The notes beneath the pieces are model-generated. The model saw only the letters and a list, made by a program, of their open reading frames with translations, was not told the DNA's origin and ran no database searches. Shown in pieces: positions 1 through 8,381 of a stretch of DNA of 46,992 bases. The stretch covers positions 1 to 46,992 of the forward strand of contig NZ_NSBT01000038.1 of NCBI RefSeq assembly GCF_002285435.1, read 5' to 3'. A program made the translations under genes and the position numbers. The stretch is from Actibacterium ureilyticum (lineage in GTDB: Bacteria > Pseudomonadota > Alphaproteobacteria > Rhodobacterales > Rhodobacteraceae). Numbering within the stretch: position 1 is the stretch's first letter; each line of letters opens with the position of its first letter.

Positions 1-645
1 AAACCGCTGCTCAGGGCCTATTCCATCGCCTCGCCTTCCTGGGATGAGGAGCTGGAATTCTACTCGATCAAGGTGCAAGACGGCCCGCTGACCAGCCGGT
101 TGCAGCATATCCAGCCGGGCGATCAGATCATCCTGCGGCCCAAGCCCGTGGGGACGCTGGTCCATGACGCGCTGCTGCCGGGCAAGCGGCTGTGGCTCTT
201 TGCCACTGGCACCGGGTTTGCGCCCTTCGCGAGCCTGCTGCGCGACCCGCAGACCTTTACCGATTATGACGAGGTGATCATCACCCACACCTGCCGCGAG
301 GTCGGCGAGCTGGCCTATGGCGCGGCGCTGATCGACGAAATCCGCGGCGATGAGATGCTGGCCGAGCTGATCGGCGAGGGCTTCGCCGACAAGCTGCGGT
401 ACTATCCCACCACGACCCGCGAGCAGAGCCCCAAGATGGGCCGCATCACCGACCTGATGCGCGCGGGCGAGGTGTTCGCCGACCTGGGTGTCGCGCCACT
501 GAGCCCGGAAACCGACCGCGCGATGGTCTGCGGCAACCTGGCCTTCAACCTGGAGATCAAGGAGCTGCTCGAAGGCTATGGCCTGACCGAGGGCGCCAAT
601 TCCAAGCCCGCCGAATACGTGGTCGAAAAGGCGTTTCTGGACTGA
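1..645 (+). CDS. fpr: Ferredoxin--NADP+ reductase, 5' end missing
   Basis: The reading frame is open from the first base, so the start lies outside the window; 214 codons are visible. The family transfers electrons between NADPH and ferredoxin or flavodoxin in the cytoplasm. The RAYSIAS stretch at the left edge is the FAD-binding RxYS motif. GDQIILRPKPVGTLV and LWLFATGTGFAPFASLLRD form the start of the NADP-binding domain, and CGNLAFNLE near the end is the usual C-terminal nucleotide contact. The chain ends in VEKAFLD, as bacterial Fpr proteins of this group do. It converges on the DgoK-like gene across a repeat-rich gap. The family call is secure; the physiological partner cannot be told from sequence. 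Confidence 0.95.
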   Translation, partial: KPLLRAYSIASPSWDEELEFYSIKVQDGPLTSRLQHIQPGDQIILRPKPVGTLVHDALLPGKRLWLFATGTGFAPFASLLRDPQTFTDYDEVIITHTCREVGELAYGAALIDEIRGDEMLAELIGEGFADKLRYYPTTTREQSPKMGRITDLMRAGEVFADLGVAPLSPETDRAMVCGNLAFNLEIKELLEGYGLTEGANSKPAEYVVEKAFLD

Positions 646-656
646 CGGGCGGCAAG

Positions 657-785
657 CCAGCGGGGGCCAGCCCCCGCACCCCCGGAGTATTGCCGCCAAG
701 AAGAAGGGGGGCGGCGTTGCCTATTCATTGCTCCGAAAATACTCCGGGGTGAATGCCCGGAACGGGCAGAGGGGCAGCGCCCCTT
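657..785. repeat. Inverted pair of a dispersed intergenic repeat, probable bidirectional terminator
   Basis: Between the converging fpr and dgoK-like genes, the element CCCCGGAGTATT (in 679-691) is followed by GCCGCCAAGAAGAAGGGG. The inverted copy AATACTCCGGGG lies at 738-749, then GAATGCCC and a GGGGCAGCGCCCC hairpin. The right-hand part, read on the minus strand, closely matches the repeat at 25165-25234. Similar CCCCGGAGTATTTT...CCAAGAAGAAG elements are, from memory, common between genes in Rhodobacterales. The position and the GC-rich hairpins suggest transcription termination. Confidence 0.7.
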
Positions 786-798
786 TCGCCCGTTGGGA

Positions 799-1638
799 TC
801 AGTTCCGCAGTCGCATATAGGCGCCGGCAAACCCCTTGAGCAGCATCATGTCGGCATCGGTCGTGGTCACGGCCAGCCCCTGACCGTCCAGCGCGGCCTT
901 GTAGAACACGGTTTCCGGGCCCACGCCAATCAGGGCGACCTGCTGGCCCAGCCAGTAGGGCCGGGTCGCGGCAAGTTCTGCGCCGACCAGGGCGCCCCAG
1001 AGACGGGCGCGGGCATTGGCCTCGGGCAGGTTGTGCTGCAGACCCTCGGCCCGGATCGAGGCGAGGCGCGCGGTCATGCGCTCGGGCTGGGACAGGGTGT
1101 CGCTGACGGATTGAAGGAAGTCGTCCTGATGATAGGTCGCGGTGGTCAGGCCCAGATTGGCCGCCTGGTCGCGGGCGATTTCGGTGGTGACGAAGGTCAC
1201 GATGCTGACGACCTCGGCCGCGCTGATCTGGGCCCAGGTGGTGATCTCACCGGGCAGACAGATCACGCCGTCGAAATCGGGGTTCAGCGCCAGAAAGCCC
1301 GCGATCAGGGTTTCGGGGCCGCGTGTCAGATGCGCGGGGGCATCCTGTGCCAGCCCGGGGATGACGGCGCGGTTGATCCCATCGGACATGACCACCAACA
1401 GCGTGTCGGGCAGCGGTGTGCAGGGGGTCTTGCGATAGCTGTCGCCGGGCAGGCCCGAGGTGATCACCGGGACATGCGCCGCCGCGCCCATGCCCGACAC
1501 CGCGCGGGCCAGGTCCGCCACGCCGCGCCCCGGCGCGGTTGCGGTTTTCAGCACCTTGCCCGCGCCATCGACGGCCCAGAGCCGGAAGCTGTTGTTGCGA
1601 TAGGCCGCCCCGATCCAGGCCAGGTTTTCAAGTGTCAT
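799..1638 (-). CDS. 2-dehydro-3-deoxygalactonokinase-like protein, probably catalytically degenerate
   Basis: The 279-residue protein aligns by eye along the length of DgoK, the kinase acting on 2-keto-3-deoxygalactonate in the De Ley-Doudoroff galactonate pathway. Matching blocks include LTRGPETLIAGFLAL (DgoK: VMRGEETQ.IGA), a TSGLPGD...PCTPLPD block, and ALVGAELAA. However, the kinase signatures recalled from E. coli DgoK are altered. The N-terminal phosphate-binding DWGSTNLR is replaced by GAAYRNNSFR, and PGTH(C/S)KW by PGEITTW. The ATG at 1638 is preferred over an upstream GTG/ATG because an AAGGA ribosome site lies just before it. No aldolase or galactonate dehydratase gene is adjacent. 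It may be a pseudo-kinase with a regulatory role. The family is likely; the activity is doubtful. Confidence 0.7.
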   Translation of the reverse strand: MTLENLAWIGAAYRNNSFRLWAVDGAGKVLKTATAPGRGVADLARAVSGMGAAAHVPVITSGLPGDSYRKTPCTPLPDTLLVVMSDGINRAVIPGLAQDAPAHLTRGPETLIAGFLALNPDFDGVICLPGEITTWAQISAAEVVSIVTFVTTEIARDQAANLGLTTATYHQDDFLQSVSDTLSQPERMTARLASIRAEGLQHNLPEANARARLWGALVGAELAATRPYWLGQQVALIGVGPETVFYKAALDGQGLAVTTTDADMMLLKGFAGAYMRLRN

Positions 1639-1792
1639 CCGAACATCCTTTTGCGCCCATCCGGCATACGCGGTTTCGGGCGCTGCCGAAAGGGGCCGCA
1701 TCGTGGGGCGACATGATCTCGATCAAATTGCGGCGGCGGAAAATCATGTATTCCAGATGAACCAAAACGCGGCAACAGGGGGCGCTTGATCG

Positions 1793-2230
1793 ATGCGTCT
1801 GACGACACGCACCAATATCGCCATGCGCGCCTTGATGTATTGCGCGGTCAATTCGGGGCGTATCGTGCGCAAATCCGATATCGCCACGGCGTGCAACACA
1901 TCGGAAAACCACATGGCGCAGGTGATCAATGCGCTGTCGCGGCATGGGCTGCTGAAGACCACGCGGGGTCGTCATGGCGGTGTGACCCTGGACCGGCCGC
2001 CGGCCGAAATTTCGGTGGGGCAGGTGTTTCGCAAGCTTGAGGCGCACACGCCCTTTGCCGAGTGTTTCGCCGCGCAGGAGGACAACACCTGCCCGCTTCT
2101 GGGCTGCTGCAAGCTGCGCGATGCGTTGTCGGTGGCGCTGGGGGAATTCTATCGCTCGCTCGACAAGATCAGCCTGGCCGATCTGGTCAAGGACAACGCC
2201 CCGCTGGAAGAGGCGTTGCTGCTGCGCTAG
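1793..2230 (+). CDS. nsrR: Rrf2-family transcriptional regulator, NsrR-like
   Basis: This 145-residue protein starts MRLTTRTNIAMRALMYCA, the typical Rrf2 entry, followed by a winged helix (about residues 25-68) with TTRGRHGGVTL in the wing. C91, C100 and C105/C106 form the Fe-S ligand cluster, and the tail DKISLADLVKDNAPLEEALLL resembles E. coli NsrR. NsrR is a nitric oxide-sensing [Fe-S] repressor of NO detoxification genes. C17 and C34 are extra cysteines not expected as ligands. It is transcribed divergently from the DgoK-like gene, and its stop lies 5 bases from that of the ABC ATPase gene. No NO-related gene is in the window, so assignment as NsrR rather than another Rrf2 member rests on the C-terminal match only. 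Confidence 0.72.
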   Translation: MRLTTRTNIAMRALMYCAVNSGRIVRKSDIATACNTSENHMAQVINALSRHGLLKTTRGRHGGVTLDRPPAEISVGQVFRKLEAHTPFAECFAAQEDNTCPLLGCCKLRDALSVALGEFYRSLDKISLADLVKDNAPLEEALLLR

Positions 2231-2235
2231 CGGCG

Positions 2236-3018
2236 TCAGCCGGCCATCACCTCGCCCGTGATCGGGTTCTTGCCCAGGATGATCATGGCTAACAGGTCGT
2301 CATCGGTTACGTCGGCCACGTCGACGGTGCCCACAAGCTTGCCGTTCTTCATCACGCTGGCGCGGTCGCACAGCTTCATCACCTGATGCACGTCGTGGTC
2401 GATCAGGAAGATGCCCAGCCCCTCGGCCTTGAGCTGCTGGATCAGGTCGGCGACCATCTGGGTTTCGTGCGGGCCAAGGGCGGCGGTCGGTTCGTCCATG
2501 ATCAGGATTCGGGCGTTGAAATAGACCGCGCGGGCAATCGCAACCGATTGCCGCTGCCCACCCGACAGGGCCGAGACCGGTGCGCTGAACTTCTGAAAGT
2601 TCGGGTTCAGGCGGTGCATGATCTTGCGAGTTTCGGCCTCCATCGCGTCGTCGTCGACAAAGCCCATCGGTGTGACCAGCTCGCGGCCCAGGAACAGGTT
2701 GCTGGCCGCGTCCAGATTGTCGGCCAGCGCCAGGGTCTGATAGATCGTTTCGATGTTATAGCGCCGCGCGTCGCGTGGGTTGTGGATCTCGGCCTTTTCG
2801 CCGTTGATCCGGATCACGCCGGTGTCGGGGGCATAGGCGCCCGACAGCATCTTGATCAGGGTCGATTTGCCAGCGCCGTTGTGGCCCAACAGGCCCACAA
2901 CCTCGCCCGGGTACAGATCGACGGTGACGTGGTCGACCGCCTTGATCCCGCCAAACGAGATCGACATGTCGCGCATTTCGACCAGGGGTGTGCCCCGGTT
3001 TTCGACGGTCTGGGTCAT
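2236..3018 (-). CDS. xylG: Xylose ABC transporter, ATP-binding protein
   Basis: This 260-residue ATPase energises sugar import at the inner membrane. The Walker A is [12 protein letters not shown] (about residues 43-54), the signature motif is [15 protein letters not shown], the Walker B is [14 protein letters not shown], and the switch histidine is in [10 protein letters not shown]. It has a single ABC domain, about half the length of E. coli XylG, which has two; single-domain forms are common in alphaproteobacterial CUT2 systems. The start ATG overlaps the xylH stop by four bases (ATGA, 3015-3018), which implies translational coupling. It is the last gene of xylF-xylH-xylG. Xylose specificity is inferred from the XylF-like binding protein and the xylAB/ROK neighbours. 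Confidence 0.9.
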   Translation of the reverse strand: MTQTVENRGTPLVEMRDMSISFGGIKAVDHVTVDLYPGEVVGLLGHNGAGKSTLIKMLSGAYAPDTGVIRINGEKAEIHNPRDARRYNIETIYQTLALADNLDAASNLFLGRELVTPMGFVDDDAMEAETRKIMHRLNPNFQKFSAPVSALSGGQRQSVAIARAVYFNARILIMDEPTAALGPHETQMVADLIQQLKAEGLGIFLIDHDVHQVMKLCDRASVMKNGKLVGTVDVADVTDDDLLAMIILGKNPITGEVMAG

Positions 3019-4304
3019 ACTTTCTCTCCGGTGCGTTTGCGGTACTGGATGTCGATCCAGACGGCCAGGACCAGAACGGCGCCCACGACGATGTTCTGGA
3101 ACGGCGCGTCGACGCCCACCATGGCCATGCCCGATTGCAGGGATTGCATGATCAGTGCGCCCAGGATCGCACCATAGATGGTGCCGATCCCGCCCGCCAG
3201 CGCGGTGCCGCCGATGACGGCGGCGGCGATGACGCGCAGTTCGTCCAGCGTGCCGATATCGTTGGTGTGGTTGGCCAGACGCGCCTGCGCCACCATCGCC
3301 GACAGCGCGCACAAGACGCCCATCAGGGCGAAGATCTTGACCGTCAGCAGTCGGGTGTTGATGCCCGACAGTTCGGCCGCGTCGGGATTGCCGCCGGTGG
3401 CGAAGATATAGCGGCCCAACCGCGTGCGGCGCGCCAGGATGGTCATGGCAATGGCGATGATGATCAGGATCAGGACCGAGATCGGCAGGCCATAAACCTC
3501 GGTATAGCCATCGGGCAGAACCTCTCCCCGTGCCGCGAATTCGCGTTTCAGGCGGCCAAGCGGCACCTGATAGCTGTTCATGATCGCGACAAAGCCCAGT
3601 ATCGCCACGACCGAGATCGCCATCAGCGCACCTTCGGCCCAAAGCGGCTTGACCGGGAAGGCATGCGCGATCTTGGCCCGGCGCGCACGCCAGATCGCCC
3701 AGATCGCGACGACCGAAAACAGCACGCCCGCGATCCACGAGGCGGTGGCGCCGATCGTGCCCTCGACCCCGCCGAGCAGCAGGAAATTCTTGTCCAGCGG
3801 GCCCAGTGTCTGACCGTCGGTCAGGTACCAGCCTACATTGCGCCAGACCAGCAGCCCGCCCAGCGTGACGATGAAGGCCGGGATGCGCTGATAGCCGATC
3901 AGCCACCCGTTGAAGGCCCCGATCACCGCGCCCGCCAGCAGGCCCGCCAGAACCGCCAGCGGCGCGATCAGCGGGTTGCCCAGGCCCAGAAATTGCGGCA
4001 GCAATTGCACCTGCATCACGCCCATGACGGCCGAACATGTTGCCAGCAGCGCGCCCACGGACAGGTCGATATGGCGGGTGACGATGACAAAGACCATGCC
4101 GGTGGCCATGATCGCGACCGACACCGTCTGGATCGTCAGGTTGAACAGGTTGCGCGGGGTCAGAAAGCGCCCGTCGGTGATCACGTTGAACACCAGGCAG
4201 ATCGCGACAAAGGCGCCGATCATGCCCAGAAGACGGGTGTCGATCTCAAGTGACTTGAACAGCGAAGGCTTAGCCTGCGCGCTGGAAGGGGCCGATTTGG
4301 TCAT
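3015..4304 (-). CDS. xylH: Xylose ABC transporter, permease
   Basis: A 429-residue multi-spanning inner-membrane protein of the CUT2 (BPD_transp_2) sugar permease family. A charged N-terminal tail is followed by about ten hydrophobic segments. [12 protein letters not shown] is the conserved permease motif, and the repeat [20 protein letters not shown], then [19 protein letters not shown], are typical of RbsC/XylH. At 429 residues it is longer than RbsC (about 320) and near the length of XylH, with an extra loop at about residues 205-265. It lies 79 bases after xylF, across strong hairpins, and overlaps xylG by four bases. The ribosome site is weak, so translation may be moderate compared with the binding protein. 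Confidence 0.93.
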   Translation of the reverse strand: MTKSAPSSAQAKPSLFKSLEIDTRLLGMIGAFVAICLVFNVITDGRFLTPRNLFNLTIQTVSVAIMATGMVFVIVTRHIDLSVGALLATCSAVMGVMQVQLLPQFLGLGNPLIAPLAVLAGLLAGAVIGAFNGWLIGYQRIPAFIVTLGGLLVWRNVGWYLTDGQTLGPLDKNFLLLGGVEGTIGATASWIAGVLFSVVAIWAIWRARRAKIAHAFPVKPLWAEGALMAISVVAILGFVAIMNSYQVPLGRLKREFAARGEVLPDGYTEVYGLPISVLILIIIAIAMTILARRTRLGRYIFATGGNPDAAELSGINTRLLTVKIFALMGVLCALSAMVAQARLANHTNDIGTLDELRVIAAAVIGGTALAGGIGTIYGAILGALIMQSLQSGMAMVGVDAPFQNIVVGAVLVLAVWIDIQYRKRTGEKV

Positions 4305-4323
4305 GGAAGTGTCCCGATTGTCT

Positions 4324-4375
4324 CAGCCGGTGGACTGGCGGCTGGGTGGGGCGCCCCGCAAGCCGCAGGGCGCCC
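4324..4375 (-). promoter_or_regulatory. Intercistronic hairpins between xylF and xylH
   Basis: CAGCCG (4324-4329) pairs with CGGCTG (4339-4344) around a 9-base loop. Beside it are GGGGCGCCCC (4348-4357) and GGGCGCCC (4368-4375). Such hairpins behind a binding-protein gene usually stabilise the upstream message or attenuate read-through, giving more XylF than XylHG; that role is inference. Confidence 0.55.
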
Positions 4376-4383
4376 GGATCAGA

Positions 4384-5409
4384 TCAGTTGCAGGGGGCGG
4401 GGCCGTTGCTGACGCCCTGGCACAGCGCGTCTTGTGCGATCCAGCCCGCATCGACGACCGCGGTCAGGTTGTCCCTGGTGATCGGCATCGGCGCCAGGAA
4501 CTTCGCGGTCATGGTCGTCCCGGCGGGCGAGGTCCATTCGCCTGCGCCGTCGACATCGCCCATCGCGGTGCCACCGGCCAGTGCCACGGCGATTTCGCCC
4601 GCGGCCTTGCCCAGCTCGCGCGCGTCTTTCCAGACCGACACGGTCTGCGTGCCAAGCGCCACGCGGTTCAGCGCGGCGTGATCGCCATCCTGGCCCGACA
4701 CGGGCACAACCATGCCCTGCGCGGCCAGCGCGGCCACGGCGCCACCGGCGGTGCCGTCATTCGACGCCACGACCGCATCGACGTTGTTGTCATTGGCGGT
4801 CAGGATCTGTTCCATGTTGCGCTGTGCGTTGGCGGGCAGCCAGGCGTCGGTATAGGCCTCGCCCACGATGGTGATGTCGCCCGCGTCGATCGCGGCTTGC
4901 AGCACTTCCTGCTGGCCGCCGCGCAGGAAATCGGCGTTCGGATCGGTGGGCGAGCCCTTGATCATCACGTAATTGCCGCTGGGCTGGGCTTCCAGCACCG
5001 CGCGGGCCTGCATCCGGCCGACCTCGACATTGTCGAAGGTCAGGTAAAAGGCGCGCGGATCCTCGATCAGACGGTCATAGGCGATGACCGGAATGCCTTC
5101 GTCCGCGGCGGCCTGAACGGCGGGGCCGATGGCGGCGGCGTCCTGGGCCAGCACGATCAGCGCGTCAACGCCCTGTGCCATCAGGCTTTCGATATCGGAA
5201 AGCTGCTTGGCCGACGACGATTGCGCATCGGCCGAGATATAGGCGGCGCCGGCGGCATCCAGCGCGCCCTTGATGGCGGCTTCGTCGGTTTTCCAGCGTT
5301 CTTCCTGAAAATTCGACCAGCTGACCCCGACGGTCATGTCCGCGGCAAAGGCGGCGCTGGTCATTGCGGCGCCGAACACGGCCGCGGCAATGGCGGTGAG
5401 ACGTTTCAT
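4384..5409 (-). CDS. xylF: D-xylose-binding periplasmic protein
   Basis: A 341-residue exported protein. The signal peptide MKRLTAIAAAVFGAAM...AFA is cleaved near residue 23 at an AxA site. The mature part is a type I periplasmic binding fold with VGVSWSNFQEERWKTDE at the start, GVDALIVLAQDAAAIGPAV, VVASNDGTAGGAVAAL and PVSGQDGD, all typical of XylF. It captures D-xylose for the XylH/XylG importer. Ribosome site GGGAGGAA lies 4 bases before the ATG. It is the first gene of the leftward importer operon, and upstream lies a 29-bp motif shared with the xylB promoter. The C-terminal cysteines (in ALCQG and APCN) probably form a disulfide. Confidence 0.95.
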   Translation of the reverse strand: MKRLTAIAAAVFGAAMTSAAFAADMTVGVSWSNFQEERWKTDEAAIKGALDAAGAAYISADAQSSSAKQLSDIESLMAQGVDALIVLAQDAAAIGPAVQAAADEGIPVIAYDRLIEDPRAFYLTFDNVEVGRMQARAVLEAQPSGNYVMIKGSPTDPNADFLRGGQQEVLQAAIDAGDITIVGEAYTDAWLPANAQRNMEQILTANDNNVDAVVASNDGTAGGAVAALAAQGMVVPVSGQDGDHAALNRVALGTQTVSVWKDARELGKAAGEIAVALAGGTAMGDVDGAGEWTSPAGTTMTAKFLAPMPITRDNLTAVVDAGWIAQDALCQGVSNGPAPCN

Positions 5410-5475
5410 TATTTCCTCCCAACAGATGCCTCCGAGTCTTTCTCAGGGGATTCGGAGGCCGGTGGCAAAAGGCTA

Positions 5476-5504
5476 TCACTAAATAATTTGCAAGTCTAAT
5501 TAAA
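5476..5504 (-). promoter_or_regulatory. Candidate XylR operator upstream of xylF
   Basis: Read on the minus strand, this 29-bp AT-rich element agrees at 21 of 29 positions with 13458-13486 upstream of xylB, in the same orientation to the gene. Shared blocks in order are TTTA, TT, GACT, C, AATT, T, AGTGA. In this copy AATT arms flank a 9-base centre as an imperfect dyad, as ROK-family operators often do. It lies 67 bases upstream of the xylF start. Confidence 0.6.
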
Positions 5505-5526
5505 TAATCCGATTCCGCTGGGTTAC

Positions 5527-5540
5527 GCTGCAGTTGCAGC
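5527..5540. promoter_or_regulatory. Perfect 6-2-6 inverted repeat in the xylF-xylR gap
   Basis: GCTGCA-GT-TGCAGC is a perfect dyad midway between the divergent xylF and xylR starts. It lies 22 bases from a second dyad of the same 6-2-6 geometry but unrelated sequence. It could bind a regulator or form a hairpin in the xylR leader. Confidence 0.35.
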
Positions 5541-5562
5541 ATGTAATTTGGCCCGTGGAAGG

Positions 5563-5576
5563 AATATCTTGATATT
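5563..5576. promoter_or_regulatory. Perfect 6-2-6 inverted repeat before xylR
   Basis: AATATC-TT-GATATT is a perfect AT-rich dyad 68 bases upstream of the xylR start, in a stretch likely to hold the xylR promoter. It is a candidate autoregulatory site; no match to the 29-bp xyl motif is apparent. Confidence 0.4.
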
Positions 5577-5644
5577 TTGATTTGCGTATTGAAATATTAA
5601 ATCACACTTACTTCGGGCCATCAGCTTCGCTAGGGAGGAAGGCG

Positions 5645-6847
5645 ATGGTGAATGATCAAAGAGAGAGCGGCCGCCGTCAGGTTTTCTCGGCAATTCGCAA
5701 GGCGGGGCGCGTGGCCCGTGTCGATCTGGCGCGGGAAACCGGCATCAGCCCGGCCACGGTCACGGCCATCACGGCCGAGCTTCTGCGCGAGGGGCTGATC
5801 GAGGAAACCGGCACGCCGGACCGATCCGACCTGCGCCGGGGCCGCCCGCGCGTCGACCTGAAGGTGCGCGGCGCGGCGCATGTGGTCGCGGGGATGAAGC
5901 TGTCGCATCTGGCGATCGCGACCGCCCTGATCGATTTCGAAGGCACGATGATCGCCGAACACACCTGCGCGTTGGACAAAAGCCGCCACAGCGCGGCAGA
6001 GCTGACCGCGCTGGTGGAGCGCGCGCTGGACGAAACCCTGTCCAAGGCCGGGCTGTCCCGCGATCAGCTGTCCGGCGTGGGGCTGGGCATGTCGGGCGTC
6101 GTCGATGCGATGGGCGGGCTGGTCCATTGGTCGCCCAGCGTGGCCGAACGGAACGTGCCGCTGCGCGACATGCTGGGCGCGCGGATCGATCTGCCGATCT
6201 TCATCGACAACGATGCCAACCTGGTCGCCATGGCCGAGCAGTATTTCGGCCACGGGCGCGGGGTCAGCGATTTCATCGTCGTGACCATCGAAAGCGGGGT
6301 TGGCATGGGCATCGTGATCAATAACGAGGTTTATCGCGGCGCGCGCGGTTGCGGCGCGGAATTCGGCCATACCAAGGTGCAGCTGGATGGCGCGCTGTGC
6401 CGTTGCGGGCAGCGCGGCTGCCTAGAGGCGTATGTCGCCGACTATGCCCTGCTGCGCGAGGCCGCGACCACCACCGATTTCGCCGACATCACCACCAGCA
6501 GCGCCAAGTTGCAGGCACTGGTCGAGGCCGCGCGCGGCGGCGACACCACGGCGCAGATGATCTTCGACCGGGCGGGGCGGATGTTCGCGATGGGCCTGGC
6601 GAATGTGGTCAATATCTTTGACCCGCAACTGATCATCCTGTCGGGCGAGCGGATGCAGTTCGACTACCTTTACGCCGATCAGGTGCTGGACAGCATCCGC
6701 CGGTCGATCATCCAGATCGACCTGCCCCCGCCGCAGATCGTGATCCACAAATGGGGCGATCTGATGTGGGCCAAGGGGGCGGCGGCCTTTGCCATCGACG
6801 GGGTGGCCGATATTGCGCTGCAGAACTTCTCGGGCAATGCGGCCTGA
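5645..6847 (+). CDS. xylR: ROK-family transcriptional regulator of xylose genes
   Basis: A 400-residue ROK repressor. An N-terminal winged helix-turn-helix (about residues 10-60, DLARETGISPATVTAITAEL) precedes a sugar-kinase-like ROK domain. GVGLGMSGVVD, DNDANLVAMAEQ, ESGVGMGIVI and the zinc site H242 with CRCGQRGC (252-259) and the following E are all present. The ATG at 5645 follows GGGAGGAA at good spacing; the in-frame start at 5582 lacks one. ROK repressors of this kind (XylR, NagC, Mlc) release DNA on binding sugar. It is divergent from xylF, and the CRTAC1-like gene starts inside its last codons, so the two are probably co-transcribed. The xylose role comes from position. Confidence 0.88.
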   Translation: MVNDQRESGRRQVFSAIRKAGRVARVDLARETGISPATVTAITAELLREGLIEETGTPDRSDLRRGRPRVDLKVRGAAHVVAGMKLSHLAIATALIDFEGTMIAEHTCALDKSRHSAAELTALVERALDETLSKAGLSRDQLSGVGLGMSGVVDAMGGLVHWSPSVAERNVPLRDMLGARIDLPIFIDNDANLVAMAEQYFGHGRGVSDFIVVTIESGVGMGIVINNEVYRGARGCGAEFGHTKVQLDGALCRCGQRGCLEAYVADYALLREAATTTDFADITTSSAKLQALVEAARGGDTTAQMIFDRAGRMFAMGLANVVNIFDPQLIILSGERMQFDYLYADQVLDSIRRSIIQIDLPPPQIVIHKWGDLMWAKGAAAFAIDGVADIALQNFSGNAA

Positions 6848-8381
6848 GCTTTGGGCCGGGCTGCTGATCGCCGCGCCCGCTCTGGCCGAACCGCGCTTCA
6901 CCGACCGCGCCCCCGATCTGGGGATCGACCATGTCTATGATGGTGGGTGGACGCATTTCGTGGGCGGTGGCGTCGCCAGCTTCGATTGCGATGGCGATCT
7001 GCGGCCAGAGCTGTTTCTGGCGGGCGGGGTGAACCCGGCGACATTCCTGCGCAATACGTCTGACGCCAATGTCTCCTTTGCGGCCGACCCAGACGCGATC
7101 CCGGACCTGACAGGCGTTGTCGGGGCCTATCCGCTGGATATCGACAGCGACGGTTTGCTGGACCTGTTCGTGTTGCGTGTGGGGCCGAACCGGGTACTGC
7201 GCGGGTTGGGCGATTGCCGGTTCGCGGATGTGACCGACGCGCTTGGTCTGGATGGCGGCGACCGGTGGAGCACGGCGTTCACCGCCACATGGGAGCAGGG
7301 CAACACCCGGCCCACCCTGGCGGTTGGCAATTACGTCGACCGGACCGATCCCGATGGCCCGTTCGAGGCCTGCGATGTCAACCTGCTCTATCGACCCGAG
7401 GGGGGCGCCTATCCCGCGCCGCAGGATTTGACGCCGGGTTTCTGTCCGCTGTCCGCGCTGTTTTCCGATTGGGGCCGCAAGGGGCGGGCCGATCTGCGGC
7501 TCAGCAATGACCGGCATTATTATGTCCGTGGCGGGCAGGAGCAGATGTGGGCGATGGAGGCTTACCCGCGCCTTTATGGTCAAGCCGATGGCTGGCAGGA
7601 TCACCAGCTTTGGGGCATGGGGATCGCCAGCCGTGATCTGACCGGCGATGGCCGGCCCGAAGTGTTTTTAAGCTCGATGGGTGATCAGCGCCTTCAGGGT
7701 CTGGGTGAGGGCGCGGGCCCGCATTTCGCCGACATGCCCTTTGCGATGGGCACCACGGCACACCGGCCTTTCATCGGCGATGACGGTCGCCCGTCGACAG
7801 GCTGGCATATCGCGTTCGGCGATGTGCAGAACGATGGCCGCGACGATGTGTTCATCGCAAAGGGCAATGTCGATCAGATGCCCGGCAACGCGATGGAGGA
7901 CCCCAACAACCTGTTGCTGCGAACCGATGAGGGCCGCTTCGTTGAGGCCGCCGCCGAGGCCGGGATGGCCGACACGGCTCGCAGCCGGGGCGCGGTGCTG
8001 ACCGATCTGAACCTGGACGGGCGGCTGGATCTGGTGGTGGTGAACCGGCGCGCGCCGGTGCGGATTTATGAGAACCTGACGCAGGCGACGGGGCACTGGC
8101 TGATGGTGTCGGTCACGCAAGCGGGCGTGAACAGTCAGGCGGTGGGCGCCTGGGTTGAGCTGGAGGTCGATGGCCGCGTGATGACGCGCGAGATCACCGT
8201 GGGCGGCGGCCATGCCAGCGGGCAGGCGGGGTTGCAGCATTTCGGCCTTGGCGCGGTGTCAGAGGCCAAGCTGCGGGTGATCTGGCCGGACGGGACCACC
8301 GGACCATGGTGGCCGGTGACGGCGGGTCACATCGTGACCCTGCATCGTGCCGCCGGGGGCGAGGTGCTGTCCGGGGACTAA
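6837..8381 (+). CDS. Exported CRTAC1-type FG-GAP/VCBS beta-propeller protein with ASPIC/UnbV C-terminus
   Basis: 514 residues. A signal peptide (ELWAGLLIAAPALA) is followed by calcium-loop FG-GAP/VCBS repeats: DCDGDLRPELFLAGG, DIDSDGLLDLFVLRVG, DLTGDGRPEVFLSS, DVQNDGRDDVFIAKG and DLNLDGRLDLVVVN. The C-terminal ASPIC/UnbV domain (about 420-510) contains REITVGGGHASGQ and RVIWPDG. This is the CRTAC1-like layout, probably a periplasmic propeller. Its ATG lies 11 bases inside the end of xylR, so it is translationally linked to the regulator. Its stop overlaps that of the di-heme peroxidase on the other strand. No role in xylose use is known to me. The product could be a substrate or partner of the facing peroxidase. 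Confidence 0.85.
   Translation: MRPELWAGLLIAAPALAEPRFTDRAPDLGIDHVYDGGWTHFVGGGVASFDCDGDLRPELFLAGGVNPATFLRNTSDANVSFAADPDAIPDLTGVVGAYPLDIDSDGLLDLFVLRVGPNRVLRGLGDCRFADVTDALGLDGGDRWSTAFTATWEQGNTRPTLAVGNYVDRTDPDGPFEACDVNLLYRPEGGAYPAPQDLTPGFCPLSALFSDWGRKGRADLRLSNDRHYYVRGGQEQMWAMEAYPRLYGQADGWQDHQLWGMGIASRDLTGDGRPEVFLSSMGDQRLQGLGEGAGPHFADMPFAMGTTAHRPFIGDDGRPSTGWHIAFGDVQNDGRDDVFIAKGNVDQMPGNAMEDPNNLLLRTDEGRFVEAAAEAGMADTARSRGAVLTDLNLDGRLDLVVVNRRAPVRIYENLTQATGHWLMVSVTQAGVNSQAVGAWVELEVDGRVMTREITVGGGHASGQAGLQHFGLGAVSEAKLRVIWPDGTTGPWWPVTAGHIVTLHRAAGGEVLSGD

Noticed and set aside
5582-5644. A longer N-terminus for the ROK regulator
   Set aside because: The extra 21 residues have no ribosome site and run through the AT-rich promoter; the ATG at 5645 has GGGAGGAA.
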